From NCBI GenBank assembly GCA_021788565.1, contig JAJYKO010000380.1, positions 1 to 6,066 on the forward strand: a stretch of DNA of 6,066 nucleotides, in the 5' to 3' direction. Every line of letters starts with the position of its first letter. Positions within the stretch are counted from its first letter, which is position 1. The notes under the pieces were generated by a model. The model saw nothing but the letters and a program-made list of their open reading frames with translations. It was not told the origin of the DNA and did not search any database. The translations under genes were made by a program, and so were the position numbers. Positions 1-4,698 of this stretch are shown one piece after another. This DNA comes from Chloroflexota bacterium. Its GTDB lineage: Bacteria; Chloroflexota; UBA6077.

Positions 1-216
1 TTCAAGCCGGAGGGCGCCTTCTACGCGTTCCCGAAGTTCGATCTGGGGCTGAACTCCATCCAGCTGGCGGACATGCTGTTGGAGAAAGCTCGGGTGGCTG
101 GTACGCCCGGCTCGGCCTTCGGCGCGGCCGGCGACGGCCATGTGCGCTTCTCCTTCGCCTCCGCTCCACAGGTGCTGGAGACAGCCGCGCTACGTATTAA
201 AGAGATGCTGAGCTAG
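1..216 (+). CDS. Class I/II PLP-dependent aminotransferase, C-terminal part (5' end outside window)
   Basis: Open from base 1 in frame 1 to a TAG at 214-216, giving 71 residues. The fragment begins FKPEGAFYAFP, the usual small-domain strand of class I aminotransferases (aspartate/aromatic type). It continues through LLEKARVAGTPGSAFG to HVRFSFA, where R49 of the fragment sits at the position of the conserved arginine that binds the substrate alpha-carboxylate in this family. Such enzymes move an amino group between an amino acid and a 2-oxo acid using pyridoxal phosphate in the cytoplasm. The PLP lysine and most of the large domain lie outside the window, so the substrate cannot be assigned. 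It converges with the leftward sugar-acid operon. The cobD-type gene at the right end is a separate member of the same fold. Family confident, specificity unknown. Confidence 0.85.
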   Translation, partial: FKPEGAFYAFPKFDLGLNSIQLADMLLEKARVAGTPGSAFGAAGDGHVRFSFASAPQVLETAALRIKEMLS

Positions 217-246
217 CAATCAGCGGTTAGCTATCAGCGATCAGCA
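214..246. repeat. Short direct repeats overlapping the aminotransferase stop codon
   Basis: TAGCAATCAGCG (214-225) and TAGCTATCAGCG (228-239) match at 11 of 12 positions with a 14-base period. A shorter ATCAGCA follows at 240-246. The first copy includes the TAG stop of the aminotransferase. The last units merge into the left arm of the hairpin at 238-289. The function is unknown; such low-complexity strings may be remnants of a small dispersed repeat. Confidence 0.6.
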
Positions 247-289
247 AGAGACGCCTGGATCACACGATCGGGGCGTCTCTTGCTGATCG
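238..289. terminator. Hairpin between convergent genes, probable bidirectional transcription end
   Basis: An 18-bp perfect inverted repeat (arms 238-255 and 272-289) encloses a 16-base loop. It lies 21 bases past the aminotransferase stop and 34 bases past the stop of the leftward enolase-family gene, the position expected for a shared terminator. Neither side carries a clear T-run, so it is not a textbook intrinsic terminator. It could act with Rho, stabilise 3' ends, or be part of a repeat. Confidence 0.6.
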
Positions 290-323
290 GGAGCACGTCA
301 CTATTCTGGGGAGAGGCCGCAAC

Positions 324-1430
324 TTATCGGAACTTCTCCAGCGCTTTCGGGTCGATCTCCACGCCGAGGCCCGGGCCGTCCGGGACCTGGATGAAGCCGT
401 CCTTCATGGCGGGAAGAGGCTCTGTCAGCAGTTCCTCCCGCAGGGGATTCGGAGGGTACATCCACTCGAAGACCAGCATATTGGGAAGCGCCGCCGCCCA
501 CTGAATCGAGGCGGCTACCGAGATGGCCGAGGATGCGCCCGTATGGGGACCCACCGGCACGTCGAAGGCACTCGCCAGCGCCGCAATCTTCCGCGCCTCG
601 GAGAATCCCCCAACCCGACCTATGTCCGGCTGGATGATGTCGATGGCCTCCCTCACGAACAGCTCCTTGAAGCCCCAGCGGGTGAACTCCGATTCGCCGC
701 CCGCGATCGCCATGTCCAGCGAGTGGGCCAGCTTCGAGTAGCCGTCCAGGTTCTCCGGCGCCACCGGCTCCTCGAACCAGTAGACTCCCTCTGCCTCCAT
801 CGCGCGGCCTACCTCCAGCGCCGTCAGGGTGTCGAAGGCGCAGTTGGCGTCCGTCATCAGCCGAATCCTGTCGCCTACCGCCTTCCGGATCTCCCGAACG
901 TTGCGGAGGTCGGTCTCCACACCCTGGCCGATCTTCAGCTTGATGGCCGGGTAGCCCTGGGAGGCCAGCTCCTCCGCCTCCGAGACCAGCACGTCCGTCG
1001 GTTTAAACAGCAGGGAGGAGGCATAGACCGGCAAACTGGTGCGGCCGTAACTGCCGAGGATCCTGTGGATAGGTTGGCCGAGGGCCTTGCCGATGATATC
1101 CCACAGGGCGATGTCCATTCCGCTCATGGCTTCCAGCATGAAACCTTTAGAATGACCCCTGCCCCGCATGACGGCGTACATCTTGTCCCAGATCAGCTCG
1201 ACGTTGAACGGGTCCTGGCCCACGACCACCGGCTTGAGGATCTTATCGATGATGGCGGCGCCAGCTTCGGGCGAGAAGCGCACCAGGCACTCCCCGTAGC
1301 CGGTGATCCCTTCGTCGGTGTCCACCCGGACAAGGGTGGCGTTCATTTTGCTGAACACCGCGGTTCCGATGCGCCACGGCTCCGCCAGCGGAGCCGCAAG
1401 GATGATGGGCTCGATGTTGGTGACTCTCAT
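324..1430 (-). CDS. Mandelate racemase/muconate lactonizing enzyme family protein (enolase superfamily, probable acid-sugar dehydratase)
   Basis: This 368-residue protein has the usual length for the family. Residues 1-125 form the N-terminal capping domain; the rest is the (beta/alpha)7-beta barrel. Visible catalytic elements are the KxK motif (K164, K166), metal ligands D194 (TDAN), E220 (WFEEP) and E246 (GGE), the D269/H296 dyad (QPD, GPHTG), and E322 (FEW) at the end of the barrel. The spacing nearly matches mandelate racemase of Pseudomonas (K164, K166, D195, E221, E247, D270, H297), placing it in the MR subgroup. Members bind Mg2+, abstract the proton next to a carboxylate, and racemise or dehydrate hydroxy acids and sugar acids. 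It is the second gene of an operon, 26 bases after the UxaA-type gene, so dehydration of an aldonic or aldaric acid is the likeliest role. The substrate is not readable from the sequence. The ATG start is backed by a strong Shine-Dalgarno. Family sure, reaction inferred. Confidence 0.92.
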   Translation of the reverse strand: MRVTNIEPIILAAPLAEPWRIGTAVFSKMNATLVRVDTDEGITGYGECLVRFSPEAGAAIIDKILKPVVVGQDPFNVELIWDKMYAVMRGRGHSKGFMLEAMSGMDIALWDIIGKALGQPIHRILGSYGRTSLPVYASSLLFKPTDVLVSEAEELASQGYPAIKLKIGQGVETDLRNVREIRKAVGDRIRLMTDANCAFDTLTALEVGRAMEAEGVYWFEEPVAPENLDGYSKLAHSLDMAIAGGESEFTRWGFKELFVREAIDIIQPDIGRVGGFSEARKIAALASAFDVPVGPHTGASSAISVAASIQWAAALPNMLVFEWMYPPNPLREELLTEPLPAMKDGFIQVPDGPGLGVEIDPKALEKFR

Positions 1431-1447
1431 CCTCCTATTTCCTCCTT
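1431..1447 (-). promoter_or_regulatory. Doubled ribosome binding site before the enolase-family gene
   Basis: Reading the - strand, AAGGAGG (1441-1447) lies 10 bases before the ATG, and a second AGGAGG (1431-1436) directly abuts the start codon. Only the distal copy is well placed; the proximal one is too close to act normally. This fixes the start at 1430 and suggests strong translation of the second operon gene. Confidence 0.7.
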
Positions 1448-1456
1448 GTCACGCGT

Positions 1457-2623
1457 TCAGATCACCGGCCCACGCGTGAATATGTTCATAGTCTCGGTGT
1501 ATCCGAGGATCTCCGCCTTCGTGATCTCGCCGGAGGCCACGGCGAGCGTGTGGCGGTAGAGCTTCTCCGCCGCCTCGGGCAGCCGCAGGGAGCCGTCCAT
1601 CGCAGCGGAGATGTCCACGTCGATGTGTTCCCTCAGGAAGCTACATGTGCGGGCGTTGGCGGAGATCTTGATCACCGGGGCCAGGGCAAAGCCCTGCGGG
1701 GCTCCCCTTCCCGTGGTGAAGAGGATCACCTGGGCGCCAGCCGCGGCCAGGCCCGCGAGCACCTCCATCTCCCGCCCAGGCGAGTCCATGAAGAACAACC
1801 CTCTGCCGGTCGGGCGCTCGCCGTAGTCCACCACGTTCTGCAGGGTGGACATACCCGCCTTGCACACCGCGCCCAGCGACTTCTCCTCTATAGTGCTGAT
1901 CCCGCCCGCCATGTTCCCCGGCGACGGCTGGCCTCCACGCATGTCGGAGCCGTAGCGGATCACCTCTCTTTCCAGCCGGTAAACGGTTTCGCACAGCCGC
2001 TGCCCCACCTCCGGCGTGACGGCGCGGTCCGATATCAGGTGCTCAGCTCCCATCAATTCGGTGGTCTCGCAGAAGATCGAAGTGCCACCGGCTCCAATCA
2101 GCAGGTCGGCGGCCAGGCCGGTGGCGGGGTTGGCGATGATGCCCGAGGTGGCGTCCGAAGCCCCGCACTTGATCCCGATGGTCAGCCTCGAGACGTCGAC
2201 TTCCCGGCGCTGCTGTCCTGCGATCAGGGCCTTCAGCTTGTTGCCCATCTCGATCCCTTGCTCGACGGCGCGCGTGAAGCCCCCGGCCTCCTGCAGCACC
2301 ACCACTTCCACGGGCTTGCCCGAGCGAGCGATGTCGTCTGCCAGGTCCCGGGGCGGCACCCCCTCGCAACCGAGGCCCACCACCAGGACGGCCCCCACGT
2401 TGGGGTTAGCCCCGAGTCCGCCCAGAACGCGCCGTACCTGCGCCAGGTCCGAGACCAGCTGGCCGCACCCCTGGCTGTGCATCACCGGTGCGCCGCCGAT
2501 CTCCTGGGATATCCGGCGCGTCGTCTCGTTGGCGCACCCTACTGAGGAGATCACCGCCAGATGGTTTCGCACCCCGACTCCGCCGTCCGGGCGCTCATAT
2601 CCCATGAAGTTCTGCGTGTTCAT
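1457..2623 (-). CDS. UxaA-family dehydratase large subunit (altronate/galactarate dehydratase C-terminal domain type)
   Basis: 388 residues that match only the large catalytic domain of the altronate/galactarate dehydratase family. Family hallmarks in order: YERPDGGVGVRN (9-20), SQGCGQL (50-56), GLGCE (83-87), QEAGG (111-115), IKCGASDATSGIIANPATG (151-169), ETTELMGAEHL (186-196), GNMAGGISTIEEKSLGAVCKAG (236-257, shown by its ends), FTTGRGAPQG (302-311) and PVIKISAN (316-323). Cysteines C53, C86 and C153 sit in the conserved motifs and are candidate metal ligands. Family members remove water from sugar acids in an iron-dependent reaction; the sulfolactate lyase SuyB is a relative. In E. coli UxaA this region is preceded by an N-terminal SAF domain of roughly 90 residues. 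Here that part is absent and no small-subunit gene lies upstream in the window. The ribosome binding site before the ATG is weak (GGTGG); M7 is an alternative start without a better site. The substrate is unknown. Confidence 0.9.
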   Translation of the reverse strand: MNTQNFMGYERPDGGVGVRNHLAVISSVGCANETTRRISQEIGGAPVMHSQGCGQLVSDLAQVRRVLGGLGANPNVGAVLVVGLGCEGVPPRDLADDIARSGKPVEVVVLQEAGGFTRAVEQGIEMGNKLKALIAGQQRREVDVSRLTIGIKCGASDATSGIIANPATGLAADLLIGAGGTSIFCETTELMGAEHLISDRAVTPEVGQRLCETVYRLEREVIRYGSDMRGGQPSPGNMAGGISTIEEKSLGAVCKAGMSTLQNVVDYGERPTGRGLFFMDSPGREMEVLAGLAAAGAQVILFTTGRGAPQGFALAPVIKISANARTCSFLREHIDVDISAAMDGSLRLPEAAEKLYRHTLAVASGEITKAEILGYTETMNIFTRGPVI

Positions 2624-2651
2624 GTCGCTGCACCACCGTGCTTTAATGCCT

Positions 2652-2664
2652 AGTGTGGGATCAA
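2652..2664 (-). promoter_or_regulatory. Second operator-like copy in the leader of the sugar-acid operon
   Basis: TTGATCCCACACT on the - strand agrees at 11 of 13 positions with TTGGTCCCACAAT at 2724-2736, 72 bases away in the same orientation. It lies between the candidate promoter and the start codon, where a second repressor site would be plausible. One of the two differences breaks the GTnnnAC core, so this copy would be the weaker one. Confidence 0.3.
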
Positions 2665-2723
2665 TCGACCGCTGCTTGGACAGTGTGCTCGCTCGCGTTC
2701 ACGGGGACAACGCCGGCTCCAGG

Positions 2724-2753
2724 ATTGTGGGACCAAGTTACCGCTCATGTCAA
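2724..2753 (-). promoter_or_regulatory. Candidate sigma70 promoter of the sugar-acid operon with embedded operator-like site
   Basis: On the - strand TTGACA (2748-2753) is followed after 18 bases by CACAAT (2724-2729), four of six matches to a -10 box. The predicted leader to the ATG at 2623 is roughly 95 bases. Inside the spacer and -10 box lies TTGGTCCCACAAT (2724-2736), which fits the TnGTnnnACnA pattern known for FadR-subfamily GntR repressors that often control hexuronate and sugar-acid genes. A related copy lies downstream at 2652-2664. This is a sequence match only. Confidence 0.45.
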
Positions 2754-2861
2754 TCCGCGCGGCAGGCCTGGCATGCCGCCACAGCCCCCAAAATTCTCTG
2801 ATTCAATGCAGCGGGCGGCCAATGCCATGCCCTTGGCCTTCTTCGGTTGTCAGAGACTGAC

Positions 2862-3157
2862 ATGGAATATCCCAGGCTGCCTGGTTGGAGGTTGGCAGTC
2901 AGTACCAGGACAACGGCGCCGGTGGCTCCCTGCTGCTGCACGCGTTGTGGGACTGCTTCGAGTTGAGTCGGCGGATCGGCATTATGGCCGTCGTGGTAGA
3001 CACGAAGGACAGTAACGCTCGAGCATTTTACGAGCATTTCGAATTTCGCCGATGCGAGGATCACGGGTGCCGCCTCTACCTGCTCATCACCGAGATCGCT
3101 CGCCCCCATCCCCCCATCAATCTCCTTGACATCCCTCTCGGCGGGCTGATACAGTGA
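2862..3157 (+). pseudogene. Decayed GNAT-family N-acetyltransferase remnant
   Basis: The frame ending at TGA 3155-3157 contains the acetyl-CoA-binding half of a GNAT enzyme: YQDNGAGGSLLLHAL (2903 onward, corresponding to the Q/R-x-x-G-x-G/A loop), then IMAVVVDTKDSNARAFYEHFEF and a closing LYLLITEIA strand. The preceding family motif (G)RLAVD is found in a different frame: ATG 2862 begins a stretch reading MEYPRLPGWRLAVS up to base 2903. Joining LAV to YQ needs a frameshift and lacks about two residues compared with the family. The first half of the protein, about 80 residues in relatives, is not recognisable upstream. The gene is therefore truncated at its 5' end and frameshifted. A TTG at 2885 could only give a 90-residue product lacking the N-terminal lobe. 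Related intact proteins acetylate small molecules or, in toxin-antitoxin pairs, charged tRNA. No antitoxin gene is visible here. Confidence 0.7.
3126..3155 (+). promoter_or_regulatory. Promoter of the cobalamin operon
   Basis: A perfect -35 TTGACA (3126-3131), an 18-base spacer and a -10 TACAGT (3150-3155) preceded by TG at 3147-3148 (extended -10) form a good sigma70-type promoter. The predicted start near 3162 is just upstream of the riboswitch. The promoter lies within the last codons of the GNAT remnant. Confidence 0.65.
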
Positions 3158-3164
3158 CCCACAA

Positions 3165-3330
3165 CTGCATACGGGTGGCGGTGTCCTTGCCGAAAGGCGG
3201 GGCTGAAATGGGAAGTCCGGTGTAGGGCCGGCGCTGTCCCGCAACTGTGACCGATGGTGACGTCGGAAGCCAGGAACCTGCCGCTGCCCTGGTGCTGCGG
3301 ACCTCCGTGAGAGAGGGCACAGGCAGGCTG
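3165..3330 (+). promoter_or_regulatory. Cobalamin (B12) riboswitch
   Basis: The core matches the adenosylcobalamin-sensing aptamer. GCTGAAATGGGAAG (3202-3215) is followed by the P5 hairpin with CCGG arms (3217-3220 and 3228-3231), the B12 box GCGCTGTCCCGCAACTGTGA (3231-3250) and the 3' signature GCCAGGAACCTGCC (3269-3282). A GCC-GAAA-GGC hairpin (3189-3198) fits P2. A hairpin closed by CCGC (3281-3284) and GCGG (3297-3300) shows CCCT in its apical part, which could pair with AGGG (3224-3227) in the P5 loop, like the L5-L13 kissing interaction of characterised members. In the family, ligand binding turns downstream genes off. Here these are a BtuF-like stub and late B12 assembly genes, which fits feedback control. 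The outer limits are approximate. Confidence 0.93.
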
Positions 3331-3345
3331 GCCATACGGGCCCGT

Positions 3346-3386
3346 CCCCTTGTCATCGACTCGAAGAGGCAAGGGGTTTCGTTTTT
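3346..3386 (+). terminator. Intrinsic terminator in the riboswitch expression platform
   Basis: CCCCTTG (3346-3352) pairs with CAAGGGG (3370-3376). The stem extends inward by a G-U and a C-G pair, and TTTCGTTTTT (3377-3386) follows. It lies between the aptamer and the first start codon, the position of a B12-dependent attenuator. The upstream antiterminator strand was not clearly identified. Confidence 0.75.
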
Positions 3387-3390
3387 CCTC

Positions 3391-3432
3391 CACCTCCGGG
3401 GACGCGGCACGGGAGAATCACCCGAGGAGGTG
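3391..3432 (+). promoter_or_regulatory. Hairpin able to sequester the ribosome binding site of the first cobalamin-operon gene
   Basis: CACCTCC (3391-3397) is exactly complementary to GGAGGTG (3426-3432), which is the Shine-Dalgarno of the GTG start at 3437. Three further G-C pairs (3398-3400 with 3421-3423) follow past a two-base bulge. The hairpin starts right after the terminator T-run, so it can form only on read-through transcripts and could add translational control. This is a pairing prediction by eye. Confidence 0.45.
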
Positions 3433-3436
3433 TAGC

Positions 3437-3703
3437 GTGCGACTGGTTGCCCCGGTTGTGTTGGCCGTCATGGCCCCGGTCTCTGTGGCCTGCTCCTGGG
3501 GCCCGGCTGCTTCCCCCCAGCCAACTGCGGCGCCTACTGTCTCAACAGCGGCGTCGCCCACGGCCGCCGCGTCGGTTGCTTCCACCTTTCCCCTCATCAT
3601 CAAGGACGATCCCGGTCAGAAGGCGACGCTCCTCGCGGCCCTGCCACCTGGTGTTCGACGTACCGCGCCGACCTCGATCGCGACCGGCGGGAAGGGGAGA
3701 TGA
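3437..3703 (+). CDS. Truncated lipoprotein, apparent N-terminal stub of a BtuF-type corrinoid-binding protein
   Basis: 88 residues from a GTG with a near-perfect Shine-Dalgarno (GAGGAGGT, 3424-3431, five bases away). Residues 1-18 are a short hydrophobic signal sequence and VSVAC ends at C19, which satisfies the general lipobox pattern. Residues 20-50 form a Pro/Ala/Thr/Ser-rich linker. FPLIIKDDPGQKATL (51-65) resembles the first strand of periplasmic B12/iron-siderophore binding proteins, usually FPLTVTDDLGR. PPGVRRTAPTS (70-80) resembles the following PPxRIVSLAPS motif in weakened form. Complete BtuF-like proteins are much longer (roughly 250-350 residues), so both ligand-binding lobes are missing. 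Its TGA overlaps the ATG of cobS in ATGA. Position directly behind a B12 riboswitch supports a B12-transport origin. It may now serve only to carry ribosomes to cobS, or be a deletion remnant. The open frame extends upstream to 3350, but that would run through the terminator. Confidence 0.6.
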   Translation: MRLVAPVVLAVMAPVSVACSWGPAASPQPTAAPTVSTAASPTAAASVASTFPLIIKDDPGQKATLLAALPPGVRRTAPTSIATGGKGR

Positions 3704-4497
3704 GCGCTGTGGAGACACCCGAACGGCAGGGGGAAACGGCGGGCCTGGCGATGCAGCTGCTGGCCGGACCGTTTTCGGCCCTCAGTTTCCTGACCGTGCT
3801 TCCTGTTCCAGTGCCTCGCTCCCCGGGCCGGCTCTCCATGGGATGGGCCATGGCCTGCTTTCCCCTGGCGGGGGCTTTTATCGGACTCTGCCTGGCCGGG
3901 CTGGACCGCCTGCTGAGCCCCTGGTTTCCCCCGGGTGTGGAAGCAGCGCTGCTGCTGGCGGCCCTGCTGGCCGTGACCGGAGCCCTTCACCTGGACGGGT
4001 TCATGGACAGCTTCGACGGAGTCTTCGGCGGAAAAGACCCGGAGAGCCGCCGAGCCATCATGAAGGATAGCCGTGTGGGGAGTTTCGGAATCGCGGCCGC
4101 CGTGTCGGCGCTGCTCATGGAGTACGGGAGCCTGGCCTCGCTATCTGGTGCTGGCAGGACGGAGGCCTTGATTATCGCCGTGGCCCTCTCTCGGTGGGCG
4201 ATGGCGGCGATCATGTGGTTCTTCCCAGCCGCGGGCCCGACGGGGCTAGCGGCGGGATTGAAGCCGCAGCTTCGTCGGGTGCATGTGGCCGCCGCAACGG
4301 TGCTGGCCGTCGCCATCGCGGTGGAGATCTCAGGCTGGGTCGGCGGGGTCATGGTGGTATTGAGCGGGGCGATGGTGCTGCTGGTGGGCCGGCTGATGGT
4401 GGCGAAACTGGGTGGTATCACTGGCGACAGCTGTGGAGCCGTGGGTCAGTTGGTGGAGGTCCTGGTGCTGGTGGCCAGCGTTGCCCTCATGAAGTAG
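3700..4497 (+). CDS. cobS: Adenosylcobinamide-GDP ribazoletransferase (cobalamin synthase)
   Basis: A 265-residue polytopic membrane protein close to the usual CobS length of about 250. It joins adenosylcobinamide-GDP with alpha-ribazole or its phosphate, the step that attaches the lower ligand of B12. The signature cluster is GALHLDGFMDSFDGVFGGKD (94-113) with acidic D99, D103 and D106 in the DGxxDxxDG motif, followed by IMKDSRVGSFG (120-130). Near the C-terminus is GGITGDSCGA (238-247), another family block. Hydrophobic segments include about 50-70, 80-97, 155-175, 196-232 and 250-264. The start overlaps the lipoprotein stop (ATGA); the purine-rich AAGGGGAG abuts the ATG too closely, which suggests translational coupling. 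M18 (3751) is an alternative start nearer the usual family N-terminus but has no well-placed ribosome site. Confidence 0.93.
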   Translation: MSAVETPERQGETAGLAMQLLAGPFSALSFLTVLPVPVPRSPGRLSMGWAMACFPLAGAFIGLCLAGLDRLLSPWFPPGVEAALLLAALLAVTGALHLDGFMDSFDGVFGGKDPESRRAIMKDSRVGSFGIAAAVSALLMEYGSLASLSGAGRTEALIIAVALSRWAMAAIMWFFPAAGPTGLAAGLKPQLRRVHVAAATVLAVAIAVEISGWVGGVMVVLSGAMVLLVGRLMVAKLGGITGDSCGAVGQLVEVLVLVASVALMK

Positions 4498-4549
4498 GAG
4501 CACCCGTTTGGAGTGCGTGTGCGTAAGCACCGCTTTCGTCCCGCTCCTT

Positions 4550-4677
4550 GGTGCGAGGCGCGTCAGCGCCGCCCCGCTTGGGAACGAGGAGGCTGACCTG
4601 TGGTGTTCCCACGAACGGCGCTAACGCGCCCCTGGTCCTGAATCGCGCCCAATAAAGCGGCGCTGACGCGCCGCACC
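4550..4677. repeat. Inverted-repeat element in the cobS-cbiB spacer with three copies of a 14-base hairpin unit
   Basis: The spacer 4498-4698 holds no gene. GGCGCGTCAGCGCCGC (4557-4572) and its perfect complement at 4657-4672 form a 16-bp inverted repeat. GGTGC (4550-4554) and GCACC (4673-4677) extend it past a two-base bulge. A third unit, GGCGCTAACGCGCC (4617-4630), differs from the right unit by one base. Each unit is itself GGCGC-N4-GCGCC. The left arm can instead pair with the middle unit, helped by TGGGAAC (4579-4585) and GTTCCCA (4605-4611). No T-run follows, so this is not an ordinary terminator. It could be a small dispersed repeat, an RNA stabiliser or an attenuator-like switch. Confidence 0.75.
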
Positions 4678-4698
4678 CCAAGATGGAGAGACCATTAC

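Noticed and set aside
543..1559. A 338-codon open frame on the + strand
   Set aside because: It runs opposite the enolase-family gene, whose motifs are clear. The product is His/Arg-rich without recognisable motifs, as expected for a shadow frame in GC-rich DNA.
1550..2545. A 331-codon open frame on the + strand
   Set aside because: Antisense to the well-supported UxaA-type gene; its composition is that of a shadow frame and no domain is visible.
2759..2779. GCGGCA/TGCCGC hairpin near the candidate leftward promoter
   Set aside because: A 6-bp GC-rich stem is expected by chance in DNA of this composition; nothing else supports a role.
2817..2838. GGCCAA/TTGGCC hairpin followed by TTCTTC, considered as a terminator
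   Set aside because: Only a 6-bp stem with a 10-base loop and a poor T-run; no intact + strand gene ends before it.
2862..3157. GNAT remnant considered as a toxin of a toxin-antitoxin pair
   Set aside because: The N-terminal lobe is missing, the frame is broken and no antitoxin gene precedes it.
2750..3244. A 164-codon open frame on the - strand
   Set aside because: It is antisense to the GNAT remnant and to the conserved riboswitch core, and its translation shows no recognisable motif.
3616..3990. A 124-codon open frame on the - strand opposite the start of cobS
   Set aside because: Gln/Arg/Gly-rich shadow of the lipoprotein stub and cobS with no motif or ribosome site noted.
4497..4698. 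Spacer between cobS and cbiB considered as a missing small gene such as cobU or cobT remnant
   Set aside because: No frame in the 201 bases shows a motif of those proteins; the stretch is better explained by inverted repeats.
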